Source of the DNA: Coenobita brevimanus
Taxonomy: Eukaryota; Arthropoda; Malacostraca; Decapoda; Coenobitidae
DNA: 64,000 nt
Reading direction: 5' to 3'
NCBI GenBank assembly: GCA_032717465.1
Contig: CM064670.1
Span: 17,447,623-17,511,622 of the forward strand
Shown here: piece by piece, positions 21,722 to 35,901 of the stretch
How positions within the stretch are numbered: position 1 is the first letter of the stretch
Layout: every line of letters begins with the position of its first letter
The notes under the pieces: model-generated
What the model was told of the DNA's origin: nothing
The model's input: only the letters and a program-made list of their open reading frames with translations
Databases searched by the model: none
Program-made: the position numbers and the translations under genes

Positions 21722-22204
21722 AAGTATAAAAACTGAAGGGAGAAACCTGTACTGTACACAGGAAAAATCATCTGGTAAATTACCAATATGCTGGGAATCG
21801 AATCAGGGACTCTCAGATGAGAGCCAGGCAGCATACCACTACACCACGACCAGGTAAAAGTTAACTCACGTTGTCACAATCTTGTAACCAACGTCCCTCC
21901 GCCCCCACTGTGGGCATCAAGAGGATGAGTTAACCCCCTGGCACTCGGGCAAGTAGATGCTTTTAATCTATCCCAAGCACTTACGGCAAGTCAGAATGAA
22001 GGGAGAAACCTGTACTGTACACAGGGGGTTAACTCATCCTCTTGATGCCCACAGTGGGGGCGGAGGGACGTTGGTTACAAGATTGTGACAACGTGAGTTA
22101 ACTTTTACCTGATCGTGGTGTAGTGGTATGCTGCCTGGCTCTCATCTGAGAGTCCATGGTTCGATTCCCAGCATATTGGTAATTTACCAGAAGTATAAAA
22201 ACTG
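21722..22204. mobile_element. Inverted pair of tRNA-derived SINEs with 14-bp duplication
   Basis: Two 169-bp arms, 21772-21940 and 22022-22190, are near-perfect reverse complements around an 81-bp spacer. Each arm carries a tRNA-like head: on the plus strand in the right arm, TGGTGTAGTGGTATGC (A-box-like) then GGTTCGATTCC (B-box). The tRNA-like heads read outward from the centre. AAGTATAAAAACTG flanks the whole unit at 21722-21735 and 22191-22204, so both arms probably arrived in one event. A 27-bp piece starting GAAGGGAGAAACCTG occurs both before the left arm and in the spacer. The tRNA-like folds are imperfect, so these are unlikely to be working tRNA genes. Confidence 0.75.
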
Positions 22205-22627
22205 TTGAGGTGAAGTATGCAAAATACTGTACTCGTAAACTGCCTAGGAAAGGGATCTACGAAGTCTATAATGCCACCTAGAAGACAGCCAATATCCTGT
22301 TGATAAATGTTCCATCGCGTCGGTCGGAGTACAAACTGAGTAATGAACACTTCATTGGTTCACTTTGGGGAGATTCCTTTTCTCTCTGTCTCCTACAGTC
22401 TGTCACCGAGATAAAGAGTCGAGAGCGCATCCAGTGACAAGGGTTATTCTGTCAATATCTATCCCGATCATCATGATCATACATTTTATTTTCGTGTGAA
22501 TGAATCCGATACTGACATAACAAGGCCCTTCATTTTAAAGGTCACCCAGGATAATAATTCATATACAATTATCACAGGTTGTCCTGCAAGCAAATAAACC
22601 TCATCCTCAAAATCGGAGCATGAAAGG

Positions 22628-22630
<3 letters not shown>
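22205..22630. other. No gene seen
   Basis: AT-rich sequence with no supported ORF or repeat. Confidence 0.4.
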
Positions 22631-22712
<82 letters not shown>

Positions 22713-22716
22713 TATA
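22631..22716. repeat. TA microsatellite
   Basis: (TA)n directly upstream of the SINE; a second tract, 23083-23127, follows the SINE and abuts the LINE. Confidence 0.95.
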
Positions 22717-23078
22717 TGGAGTCTCTGTGGTACATGGGAGAACAAGGGTTCGCGCCCCGCCAGGGTAATAAACTTTGGGAGTGTTCGCCCAGCCACGTAT
22801 TGCTTTGGCGAACACAAGGGGTGCTGTGGTTGAACCAGTGTCACATACTATGAAGTATGCTTGCACCCAGTCGGCTCGCGCGGGCCAATAACACTTGGTT
22901 CACAGACTACACACACATCCAAAGCCACTCCAACATTACAATCACACAAGCACTTTTCGCCCCACATACAATCTCTACCAGACAGCCTAAGCCACTTGGT
23001 AGAGATACATGGCTGTATCATCCCCACTTCTTTAGTGATAGGCCGGTCCTGCAGTGGACACTCAAATAGCTGATGATG

Positions 23079-23080
<2 letters not shown>
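22717..23080 (+). mobile_element. tRNA-derived SINE, plus copy
   Basis: The head GGAGTCTCTGTGGTACAT then GGGTTCGCGCCCC resembles pol III A and B boxes; the body is shared with the inverted copy at 26629-27024 (shared blocks GGTGCTGTGGTTGAACCAGT, TTGGTTCACAGACTACACAC, CTGCAGTGGAC). The tail is (GAT)n. The head lacks about 30 bp that the other copy has between the boxes. TA tracts on both sides hide any target duplication. SINEs encode nothing and use LINE enzymes. Confidence 0.75.
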
Positions 23081-26628
<3,548 letters not shown>

Positions 26629-26629
<1 letters not shown>

Positions 26630-27024
26630 CATCATCATCATCATCATCATCAGCCGTTGAGGTCCACTGCAGGACCGGCCTATCCCAACCGAAGCAGGGA
26701 CAATACAAGCCAATGTATCTCTACCCAGTGGCTTAGGCTGTCTGGTAGAGACTGTATGTAGGGTGAGAAATTTTTGTAAGTGTAATTGTAGTGTTTGGAT
26801 GTGTGTGTAGTCTGTGAACCAAGTGTAATCGGCCCGCCTTAAGCCGATTGGATGCAAGCATACTAGTATGCGACACTGGTTCAACCACAGCACCCCTTAT
26901 GTCCGCCAAAGTAGCAAGTGGCTCGGTGAACGATTCCCAAAGTTTTTACAACTCTGGCGGGAAGCGAACCCTCGTCCACCAGCGTGCGAAACGCACACTC
27001 TACCAATGTAGCACAGAGGCTCCA
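26629..27024 (-). mobile_element. tRNA-derived SINE, minus copy
   Basis: On the minus strand: GGAGCCTCTGTGCTACATTG, GGTAGAGTG, then GAGGGTTCGCTTCCC, a good A-box/B-box pair. Body shared with 22717-23080, ending in (GAT)n (written as ATC repeats at 26629-26652). It is more complete at the head than the plus copy. TA tracts lie on both sides. Confidence 0.8.
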
Positions 27025-27042
27025 TATATATATATATATATA

Positions 27043-29500
27043 CCTAGGCTGCTTCCCCCAAGGAAAGGGAGGTAGCTGAGACAGGACGACACACTCCCCA
27101 TTTACTCATCCATTCAAACACATTCTTTCGCATCTTAGCCCCAAAGGGGAGAACGGACAGATCCTCGCCGCACCACACTGCACAAGGGTCAACTGCGCAA
27201 TGCAATCAGTGACATCTGCAGCAGGGCCCGACAGCAGAACTGGTTTACCCCTGCCACATCATAACAGACCCATCCCCTTACCCGCACCTGACCTGACTAG
27301 CTGATCAGACCCGATGCAGGAGAATATCCCCTCAGGGCTGCGTCATCACTTATTCATTCACAATTTCTTTCCATTTATTTCTGTCACGCACAGCCACTCT
27401 TCCTTGCTCAACAGACATCCCTCTCGCATCCAGCGCTCTCTTCACACTGTCCATCCATCCTATTCGTGGTCTTCCTCTCAGCCTTACACCTCTCACATCA
27501 GATCTAGTTATCTTTTTCACCAATCGCTCATTATCCATTCTCTCCTTATGCCCAAACCATCGCAACACCCTCTGCTCAACTCTACCAGCCATCTCCCGAA
27601 CAACTCCAGTTCTCCTTCGCACTTCATCATTTCGCACCCAATCCATACGCGTCACTCCACACATACTCCTCAGACATCTCATCTCCATTACATTCAAACT
27701 TTTCCTCTCTGCTACACCCATATTCCATGTTTCAGCCCCATATAACGCAGTCGGTACCACAACACCCTCATACAGCCTTCTCTTTACATCCATTCTAAGC
27801 GAACAACATTTAAACACCTTCTTCATTCCTCCCAGCACCTTTCCTACTTCATTTATTCTAAACTTCACTTCTGCATCTATTCTTCCATCCACAGCAACAT
27901 GTGACCCTAGATATTTAAAACAATCTACCTCCTCAAGCAACTCACCATTCAAAACTATATTCATCCCCCTACCATCTATCAACCTCGTACACTTCATCAC
28001 TTTACTCTTATTCTCATTTACTTTCAATTTCCTCCTTTCACACACCCTTCCAAACTCCTCTACCAACTGTCTCAATCTCTCCTCTGAATCAGTCACCAGT
28101 GCAGTATCATCTGCAAACAGCAGCTGCTTCAGATTCCACTCTCCACCATCAACATTCACCAGACTCAGACCTCCACCTAAAACTCTTGCATTCACCTCCC
28201 TTACAACACCATCCATGTAAATATTAAACAACCAAGGCGACATCACACATCCCTGTCGCAGCCCCACTCTCACGGGAAACCAATCACTCACAGCATTTCC
28301 CACTCTTACATACGCTCTACTATTTACATAAAAACTTTTCACCCCTTTTAGTAACCTACCATCAAGTCCATACAATCTTAAAACAGTCCACAAAGCCTCC
28401 CTATCAATTCTATCATATGCTTTCTCTAAATCCATAAATGCCCAAAACACATCCTTTCCTTTCGCTAAATACTTTTCACACACTTGTCTCACAGCAAACA
28501 CCTGATCATCGCATCCCCTCCCTCTCCTAAAGCCACACTGCTCATCACCAATCACTCCCTCTGTACCCTCTCTAACTCTCATAATTAACACTCTACCATA
28601 CACTTTACCTACAACACTCAACAGACTTATACCCCTAAAGCTAGTACATTCATACTTATCACCCTTGCCTTTATACAACGGGACCACACAAGCACTTGCC
28701 CAGTCAATTGGCACCGTACCTTTCTCAAAGCACACATTCAACAATCTTACTAACCAGTCAACAATAGTCACTCCACCACTCTTCAGGCATTCCACAGCAC
28801 ACCCATCCATACCTGCCGCTTTCCCTGTTTTCATCTCCTTTACTGCCTTCTCCACTTCCTCCTTCGTGATCAAAGAATCATTCAATTCTCCCAACACATT
28901 TATTCCTTGCACCCTTCGATCTGCCACAATCTCAGCCACCCTTTCCTCCTGTACATTTAACAATCTTTCAAAATACTCTGCCCATCTCTTCCTTACTGCA
29001 TCCATCTCAATTAACATCCTTCCATCCTCTGCTTTTACTCGTTCTTCCTTCCCAGACTCTCCCTTTTGCACCCTTTTCACCTCCTTCCAAAACATTTTCT
29101 TATTCTGTTGAAAATTCTCAGTCAGCCGCCTACCCCACCTCTCATCTGCTGCCACTTTAGCATCACGCACAGCCCTTCTCGCTCTATTCCTCTTTTCTTT
29201 ATACCTTTCATATGACATCTCATCCTTCCTCTGCAGCCACACTTCATATGCACGTCTCTTCTCAGCCACAGCCATACTTACTTCCTCGCACCACCATTCA
29301 CTTCCTTTTCTTACACCACCACCCACACCTCTCACACCACACACCTCTTCTGCATGCCCCACCACAGCACTCTTAAACAACTGCCATTCCTCCTCCACGC
29401 TACCATTTTCCCGATCTTTCACTGCGTTCCACTCATCTTTCAATTTCTCCTGATACTCTATATTTTTCTCTCTTTTATCCAACTCACTCACTTTCCCTAA
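27043..29500 (-). mobile_element. RTE-like LINE, copy C
   Basis: Minus-strand LINE lacking the endonuclease (5'-truncated near 29500 against a TA/GATA tract). About 300 bp of 3' untranslated sequence (27043-27349) ends at a TA tract. The coding part is unbroken. Confidence 0.8.
27350..29500 (-). CDS. Copy C: open linker-RT-C-terminal ORF
   Basis: About 715 codons with no stop. Linker: SEWWCEEVSMAVAEKRRAYE. RT: MKTGKAAGMDGCAVECLKSG, ACVVPLYKGKG, GDEQCGFRRGRGCDDQVF, WAFMDLEKAYDRIDREALW (catalytic Asp), LRQGCVMSPWLFNIYMDGVV, QLLFADDTALVTD (catalytic Asp pair). C-terminal: RVLRWFGHKERM, RLRGRPRIGWMD. The frame continues upstream through TA repeats, which is not real protein. Without an endonuclease or promoter it is a dead-on-arrival copy, but the open frame suggests a fairly recent insertion. 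RTE-like by comparison with A and B. Confidence 0.8.
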   Translation of the reverse strand, partial: LGKVSELDKREKNIEYQEKLKDEWNAVKDRENGSVEEEWQLFKSAVVGHAEEVCGVRGVGGGVRKGSEWWCEEVSMAVAEKRRAYEVWLQRKDEMSYERYKEKRNRARRAVRDAKVAADERWGRRLTENFQQNKKMFWKEVKRVQKGESGKEERVKAEDGRMLIEMDAVRKRWAEYFERLLNVQEERVAEIVADRRVQGINVLGELNDSLITKEEVEKAVKEMKTGKAAGMDGCAVECLKSGGVTIVDWLVRLLNVCFEKGTVPIDWASACVVPLYKGKGDKYECTSFRGISLLSVVGKVYGRVLIMRVREGTEGVIGDEQCGFRRGRGCDDQVFAVRQVCEKYLAKGKDVFWAFMDLEKAYDRIDREALWTVLRLYGLDGRLLKGVKSFYVNSRAYVRVGNAVSDWFPVRVGLRQGCVMSPWLFNIYMDGVVREVNARVLGGGLSLVNVDGGEWNLKQLLFADDTALVTDSEERLRQLVEEFGRVCERRKLKVNENKSKVMKCTRLIDGRGMNIVLNGELLEEVDCFKYLGSHVAVDGRIDAEVKFRINEVGKVLGGMKKVFKCCSLRMDVKRRLYEGVVVPTALYGAETWNMGVAERKSLNVMEMRCLRSMCGVTRMDWVRNDEVRRRTGVVREMAGRVEQRVLRWFGHKERMDNERLVKKITRSDVRGVRLRGRPRIGWMDSVKRALDARGMSVEQGRVAVRDRNKWKEIVNE

Positions 29501-29517
29501 ATATATACAATGTATAC

Positions 29518-29519
29518 AA

Positions 29520-29571
<52 letters not shown>

Positions 29572-29593
29572 TAGATAGATAGATAGATAGATA
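29518..29593. repeat. TA and GATA microsatellite
   Basis: (TA)n followed by (GATA)n at the 5' side of LINE copy C. Confidence 0.95.
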
Positions 29594-30081
29594 TACTAGG
29601 TCTTGTAGAAGTTTTGTTGTTGTTGTAGTTGTTTTTGCTACAATCCCCAGTTCATCTGGACATGAACCCAGTAAGCAGCCGGAAACCTGGTCCCTCAACC
29701 GTGTTTTCCCAGAAATCTTTTGCTGAGCTTATGTTGAAGGATTATTGAGTCATGATAGTGCGATGCATGAAGTAAGTGTGCTGTTGTGTGGGGGCTGCAC
29801 TGCAGTCAGTATGGGTCGAGCGGACTATGTTCAAGTTGTTTTATGTGTTGGGACTGTAGCAGAGGTCATGGCATCGTAGTCTGGCGAGGTATACTCATGT
29901 CTCTCTGGGTAAGGCTTCTGTTAAGAGGCGGATGTCTGCTGGTGCTTCACAAAGGATGTTGTTTCGCCAAAAGTTTTGGATGACCGCGGTGGCTAGGTGT
30001 TTATGTATGTGTTCCTAAATATAGTGTTGGATACAGAAGGAGGAATGTTACTAAGGCACTCTGTATAATACTGGCTGGTAG

Positions 30082-30086
<5 letters not shown>
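29594..30086. other. No gene seen
   Basis: A short GTT-rich stretch at 29610-29640, otherwise unremarkable. No supported ORF. Confidence 0.4.

Positions 30087-30147
<61 letters not shown>
30087..30147. repeat. GT microsatellite
   Basis: Pure (GT)n, at the 3' end of the minus-strand LINE that follows; it reads as (CA)n in that element's orientation. Confidence 0.95.
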
Positions 30148-30148
<1 letters not shown>

Positions 30149-31001
30149 CTTACCTAATTGATTCTTTACAGTTATGAGCGAAGCTCGTACTGTCACGTGT
30201 ATTAAACCATTTTTGTCATACATACCCTTAAATTTATGAATAGTTTTGGCACATACTATTTCACTCGGTATTGTATACCACTGATCAATTGCCCTATTTG
30301 AGAAACTGAATTTCCTTACGTCTTTATCGCTTCTCTTTTTATGTAGTTTTTTTTTTTTTTAGTGTCCTGTTGCTGATGCTTCCCCACAGGTTATCTATTC
30401 ATTTATGTCCATTTTTTTCTTTCCCTGAGATGCATTTATATAGCATATTCATGTCTCCTCTTTTCCTTCTCTCCTGTAGTGTTGGTAGATTCAATTTTTC
30501 TAGCCTTTCTTCGTAGCTTTGATCCCTTAAGCTTGGTACCCATCTCGTAGCTGCCCTTTGTACTTTTTCAGTCTTATCTATATGTTTTTTGAGATAAGGA
30601 TTCCAGACTATTGATGGATACTCCAGGGTTGGTCTGATGAATGATGTTATTATCTTTCTCAGCATGTCTTCTTTTATATATGTAAATGATATTCTCATAT
30701 TAGCAACCAGTGTATACATGTTACGTACCTTCTCAATTATGTGGTCAGCCGGAGACAGTGTCTTACTGATAATCACTCCTAGGTCCTTCTCCCTTTCTAA
30801 TATGTGTAGGGTTGACCTTCCTAACTTATAATCCCAATCTGGTCTTTTCTCACTTTTATCAAACCTAATTACATGATGCTTGTCCACATTAAACTCCATG
30901 TCCCATTTATTGCTCCATTCATGAAGTTTATTTAATTCTTCTTGTAGCTCTCTGCTAGAATCTGTGTTAGTGATTTTCCTTTGTATTTTTATCATCCGCA
31001 A
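30148..31001 (-). pseudogene. Nest host LINE: RT end and C-terminal domain
   Basis: 200-codon ORF at 30399-31001 (ELQEELNKLHEWSNKWDMEF, REKDLGVIISKTLSPADHI, VQRAATRWVPSLRDQSYEER) is the usual region after the RT active site in CR1/jockey LINEs. The active site FADD is visible at about 30995 in another frame. The tail continues to about 30150 (RKFSFSNRAIDQWYTIPSEI) after stops and an A-run. Confidence 0.75.
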
Positions 31002-32363
31002 ACATATTTAGATTGCTTCCATTTCCAATGTTACTGTCTGTGTCATTTATATATACTAAAAACATAATTTATGCCAGCACTAAGCCCTGTGGAACTCTGC
31101 TTGTCACTTCCCTCCATGATAAGTAAATTCCTCTTGGTACTGTCCTCATTTCCCTTTTTCTTAAAAAATCCTGCATGCAACAGTACAGGTTGTTTAGATA
31201 CCTTCTTGATGGTACAGTTTCCATAAAAGTCTTTCGTGCGATACTCTGTCAAATGCTTTCTTGAAATCTAAATAGCCTAGATACTGTCCATCCATCCTTC
31301 TCTTTTTTGCAGTGTTTCTGTAACTCTATCTTAGTAGATAGATTAGTAACACATGATTTTCCCTTTCTGAAACCGCACTACCTTTCTGTTATCATACTGT
31401 ATTCTAGATGGTTTACCCAAAGTTTTCTTATCAGCTTTTCTAGTATTTTACAACACTGGTCAGCGATACTGCTCAGTAGCTGAGGTAGTTTACCTTGACC
31501 TGAGGATTCCTTGATCATTAAATATAATGGTCTGCTTAACGCTTCTGCACATTCATGTAGCACCCAACCCGAAATTTCGTCAGGACCATATGCTTTTCCT
31601 TTGTCTAATTTACTTAATTCTTCCTGTTCTTCTTTTTCTGATATTTGTATATCTGGTATTATGTGTGGGCATGTATGTTCCATATCATCTCTCAAAATTA
31701 TTTTCTTTTGTAAAAATTGATTGGAAGTTTTTAATTAGACCTTCACATATATCTTTCTCTTGTGTACAGATGATCCTCTCGTCCGTAATGGATTGTATTT
31801 TATCTTTAGCTTTAGTTTTGCTTCGGATGTAGCTGTAAAATAGCTTAGGTTGATCACTACTTTTATTTATAATGTCTTCCTCAAACTGTCTTTGAGCTTC
31901 CCTCCTTATCTTTGTATAATCATTTCTTTCATGTTTATAGTTGTTATGATGCCCTCTCACTATTGTGTCTTCTGTATCTACTCCACAGCAAATCTCTTTT
32001 TTCTTTTTATTTGTTTACATTCTGTATTAAACCATTTCTTTAGTTTCATTTCTGTTTCTTTGTGCTGAGGAATGTAATTAATGGACTCCTACTTCATAAA
32101 AATTACAAAATTTCTATTTATAACATTTAAATCTTGTCCTCTAAGTTCTTTCTCCCAGATTATTTCTAGGAAATACTTCTTCAGGTCATGATAGTTGCCC
32201 TTTTTGTAGCTTTGACTCTTTTTGTAGCTCACATTATTGGTAACTATGTCATATGCAATCCTGAAGTTACAATTTAATACTGCATGGTCACTTTTGCTGA
32301 ATGGAGGGTGATACTTTGTACTGTCAATATCATTCTCTTGCCTAGTAAACACTCATATAAGAT
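31002..32363 (-). pseudogene. Nest host LINE: endonuclease end and RT N-part
   Basis: In order on the minus strand: FTRQENDIDSTKYHPPFSKS then DHAVLNC (endonuclease SDH motif, 32089-32352); ERNDYTKIRREAQRQFEEDI (linker, 31685-31960); SKLDKGKAYGPDEISGWVLH (RT start, 31378-31695); KKAFDRVSH near 31245 (RT catalytic Asp motif). Separate frames show decay. Confidence 0.7.
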
Positions 32364-32672
32364 CTATAGTAGGACTCGCGTAAATTTGCGCCTGTGGTGT
32401 GGCCCGCACCTGTGTACAATGGTGCCACGTTTCCCCACCTTGCGATGTGAAACGGAAGCTATTTATGTACAAGGCATCACAGATACGATAAATTCAGATG
32501 AATAAAACTCAAACTTGTGTATTTTGATGGATGAATCAACATTAATCTTATTATGCATAAAATATTTATACAGTAACACAAAAACATGGCCTACATATTG
32601 TACAGTGTTGCTAAAAGAAATTGTAGTCACTTTTAATGCTTTTTAGCGTAGTTTTAGGGTGGGTAATAATAT

Positions 32673-33679
32673 TGTCACGGGGTTTTTATATATATATATT
32701 TATATTATTTAATTGATAATAATATTCTAGAATATTGACGAGCAGGGACAATGATTGTCTTGCTAAATCAAGCAATGATTACTTTACGCTGGCTTGCTTC
32801 GCACGATTCTTTAAAAACGAGACTTTATAAACTTTCTCAACAGTACACAGCAGAGACTAATTACTCAATTGCTGTTCATTAGTACTGTTAGCCTCTGGAG
32901 AAAGTTACTTTACCCCTGACAATAAATAACTAATACTATTAATAATATCAGGTTCTTGCTGATGCTTAACTCCTAGGAGGCACAACGGATTTTAAGATTA
33001 ATACACAAGACTGGCCTAAGTACCAGTTATGAAAGGCAAACGTTTATGCAAGCTAGGAGCTATATGGGAAATAAGCTTAATTATGGAGAAATGAAACAAG
33101 AGTTTACATTATATTAAGCTCAAGAAAAAGAAGTTAAATTTATTGATTACAAAATAAATTTAACGTTACATTTCAAATCAAATTAATGAGATCGCACTCA
33201 CTCACTCACACAAGAGCTAAATTCTTACGCCTAGGAAAAACACCTTAACTAAACTCTTAAACTAGGAAAACGAAAAGAAATACTGGTCAATGAATGCGGT
33301 GTATCACCCAAAGCTGGAGAACTAAGGGTGGGAGCTTGGAGAAACTGTAGTCAAGTGGAGTCTGGGTACTAGCGACCTCTCACACTGCTGGAGCACAGGA
33401 CCTCTCTCCGTCACAGCAAACACTTGACTGAATAAGTCGTGGGAAAGAAAAGCGGAGCACTAGGCCGCATTTTTCTAACGGTCGAGTGAGCGAAACGCGC
33501 CCAAAACAAATCGCTCAGCGGAAGCGCTAATGTCTCACACAAAGACGATCACGTATGACAATGAAAAATTATTTTGACAAGGCTTCCGTCCGAATAAGCG
33601 GTTGCTAAACGATAAACTGGGATTCCACTTGAGTTCGCGGTTTCCCACAAAAGCCAATGTCACTAGCCGACTCGTGACA
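32673..33679 (-). repeat. 3' LTR of the Gypsy element
   Basis: 1007 bp, same length as its partner at 37408-38414, with TG...CA ends. A/T-rich outer end; contains AAGCGCTAATGTCTCACAC and the other shared blocks. Confidence 0.9.
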
Positions 33680-33726
33680 TTACGCCCCATGAAAATCAAA
33701 TCTTTTTTCCTTCAGAAAAAAGATTT
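33680..33726 (-). other. Polypurine-tract region and perfect hairpin
   Basis: On the minus strand CATGGGGCGTAA directly precedes the 3' LTR, a usual plus-strand-priming context in Gypsy elements. Next to it a perfect 12-bp stem, AAATCTTTTTTC with GAAAAAAGATTT, closes a 5-nt loop (33698-33726). Confidence 0.55.
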
Positions 33727-34269
33727 CAATATGCATACATATAAATCCTAGCTCAGTCACAAAAGATTCACACTGTGGTGTGTGTGCTATCCTGCTACAG
33801 GAGAAAGTCGCAGTCGCCAGTGAGCGAAAAAAAAAAAAAAACTCGTATTTACGTTAATAGAAGCAAGCTTGAGGGAAAAAACTCCGTGACGACGGTGAAA
33901 ATCCTGTACTCAGGTCAAACTGAGCGAAAAGTCGCTACATTTACACTGACAACTAATTGTTGTGTAGCGTGGTGTATGTAATACACGGTGTAGGTGTGAC
34001 AGTTGTAGTGTAACTGTACCTACGTGTAAAATGATATAGTAATATGGCGACGACGAAGGCAGAGGAGAAGAGCCGGCAGCGTGCGGCAGACGATCAGCTG
34101 GCCCGCACAGCAAAACTGCTACACCCATTGCTGTACCTGCAAAACCAATTAAGGTGGAGCATCAAAAGTGTCAATGAGACAAAAATTTTATTATGTTACA
34201 ATTACTCTCTCTGCCTAGCAGTCAGTGCTACGACGTACATTCGAGGTCGCCATTAATTATAGCACACGA

Positions 34270-34690
34270 TTAGTGTCGGCAAGTTGAGAATCCTTGTGCA
34301 AACTCGGGTCTTCCATAGCCTCGAACTGCACACGGGTCCTCAACCTGTGCCTTGACCTACAGTACTTACATTAATATCGGGGAGCTGAGAATCCTTGTGC
34401 AAACTCGGGTCTTCCATAGCCTCGAGTCGCCTCTGCGGAGTTCTCACTTCCCCCTTAACCTACAGTACTTATATTAGTATCGGGGAGCTGAGAATCCTTG
34501 TGCAAACTCGGATCTTCCATAGCCTCGAGTCGCCTCTGCGGAGTTCTCTCTCGAACTTCCCCCTTAACCTACAGTACTTATATTAGTACCGGGAAGCTGA
34601 GAATCCTTGTGCAAACTTGGGTCTTCCATAGCCTCGAGTCGCCTCTGCGGAATTCTCTCTCGAACTTCCCCCTTAACTTACGGTACATAA
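34270..34690. repeat. About 103-bp tandem repeat, four copies
   Basis: Units start near 34276, 34379, 34482 and 34585, each with AGAATCCTTGTGCAAACT and TCTTCCATAGCCTCGA. Lies between the pol ORF and the 3' LTR, where RT and RNase H would be in a longer element. Confidence 0.9.
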
Positions 34691-35883
34691 TATGTATGTA
34701 CAGGCCCTGGACATACTGTGTCCTGTGGGGCCAACGGGCGAGACGTCAGGTCTGCACCCACTTCACCACTACCCTGTCTCTCAACTGACTCAGAGATTAC
34801 AGGTGTGGTTACGAACAGCACAGGAAGGGCATGTCCCTGATTAGTGGTGTTACTTTGACACACACTGCAGGAACGGACAAAACTATCTATGTCTCGTCCC
34901 ATCCCTGGCCAGAAAAAGTCAGCTCGGATACAGCCCTGGGTCTTCCTTTTGCCCATGTGACCTCCTGAGGCTGAACAATGACCCCATTGTAACACTGCTA
35001 GGCGGTACTTGGCGGGAATGACAAACTGCAGTCGAACCTCGCCCTCGGGTGTTCGTGACTCACGGTAGAGCCGTCCTTGTTTACGAAGGAACTTGGCTCG
35101 ACCTCCCCGTGAATACTTAATCACTCGACTCTTTTGTTTGTTCCGCACGGCAGCAAGTGTCGGGTCAGAATGTTGTTCTTGTACAACAAGTTGACTACAC
35201 ATCAGATCTTGCGGCGATTCAATGATCACTGGGGTGACACAGTCTGGAGCCTCAGCCATGGCTCGTGTTACCGCAGCAGCCGAAGTCTGAGTAGCGTCAT
35301 GTTCGGTGCAACTATCCTTGACACCAAAAATGTTACCTACTATAAGGTCAAATAGAGGTTCTGGCATGACAACTGCAAGTGTCGTACCAGTATAAAATGG
35401 AGATGCCACCTGGATACATGCCTCAGGGAACAATCTCACTGATCCATCAATAAGGTTTGCATGGATCTGTCGACCTGTATACTGCTCAGGCCGAACTAGA
35501 CTCTGCTTGACAGAGCAACCTGAGGAACCATTATCTCTCAGGACCTTCACAGGAATGTCTCCCACAAACCCTGGCTGAACAAAGAAGGTACTGTCACCTG
35601 CGGGAGGGCCTGTGGAAGAAGCAGCTAGCCACTCATGAGGCTGCTGAATTGATGTGGCAAACATTGTGCCTTGAGAATTATGAACTTGAGGAGTCGTACA
35701 CACTGCCTGTGGAGATGGAACATTGGCCATCTGTGGAGGGGGGTTCACTGTCACTGTGGGACTAGTGAACTGTGGGGAAGTACCCATACTGGTAGGGACG
35801 TGACCACTGTGCTGCTGCTGAGGAATGAAGGCTGCGTTCGCTTCCTGCCTCTTTTGAGCTGGTGGTGAAAAAGTTTGTCCCAA
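34678..35883 (-). CDS. Protease plus integrase zinc-domain ORF
   Basis: 401 codons, open. N-terminal Pro/Gln-rich gag tail (residues 1-95). Retropepsin-like segment near residue 115: IPVKVLRDNGSSGCSVKQSL, with DNG where D-T/S-G is usual, then FDLIVGNIFG as the late strand. A spacer (SAAAVTRAMAEAPD). Integrase H2C2 zinc domain at about 295-345: LQWGHCSASGGHMGKRKTQG ... VRSCSVCQ, with the His and Cys ligands visible. It then diverges and stops before the integrase catalytic core. No RT between protease and integrase: either an internal deletion, or the Gmr1-type order (integrase before RT) with the downstream part lost. Functional protease is doubtful because of DNG. Confidence 0.7.
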   Translation of the reverse strand: MGQTFSPPAQKRQEANAAFIPQQQHSGHVPTSMGTSPQFTSPTVTVNPPPQMANVPSPQAVCTTPQVHNSQGTMFATSIQQPHEWLAASSTGPPAGDSTFFVQPGFVGDIPVKVLRDNGSSGCSVKQSLVRPEQYTGRQIHANLIDGSVRLFPEACIQVASPFYTGTTLAVVMPEPLFDLIVGNIFGVKDSCTEHDATQTSAAAVTRAMAEAPDCVTPVIIESPQDLMCSQLVVQEQHSDPTLAAVRNKQKSRVIKYSRGGRAKFLRKQGRLYRESRTPEGEVRLQFVIPAKYRLAVLQWGHCSASGGHMGKRKTQGCIRADFFWPGMGRDIDSFVRSCSVCQSNTTNQGHALPVLFVTTPVISESVERQGSGEVGADLTSRPLAPQDTVCPGPVHTYYVP

Positions 35884-35901
35884 CGGTCGGTTGCGTGGCA
35901 G

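Noticed and set aside
22107..22180. Functional tRNA gene
   Set aside because: A- and B-box-like sequences are present, but acceptor and T stems pair poorly and the unit is duplicated inverted within a target-flanked insertion. A SINE fits better.
29600..29700. SINE related to 18090-18150
   Set aside because: The only clear similarity is the CAA/GTT simple repeat; the rest does not align.
34044..34256. Short plus-strand ORF with an Ala/Lys-rich start
   Set aside because: Lies inside the young Gypsy element, opposite to its coding direction; no similarity I recognise.
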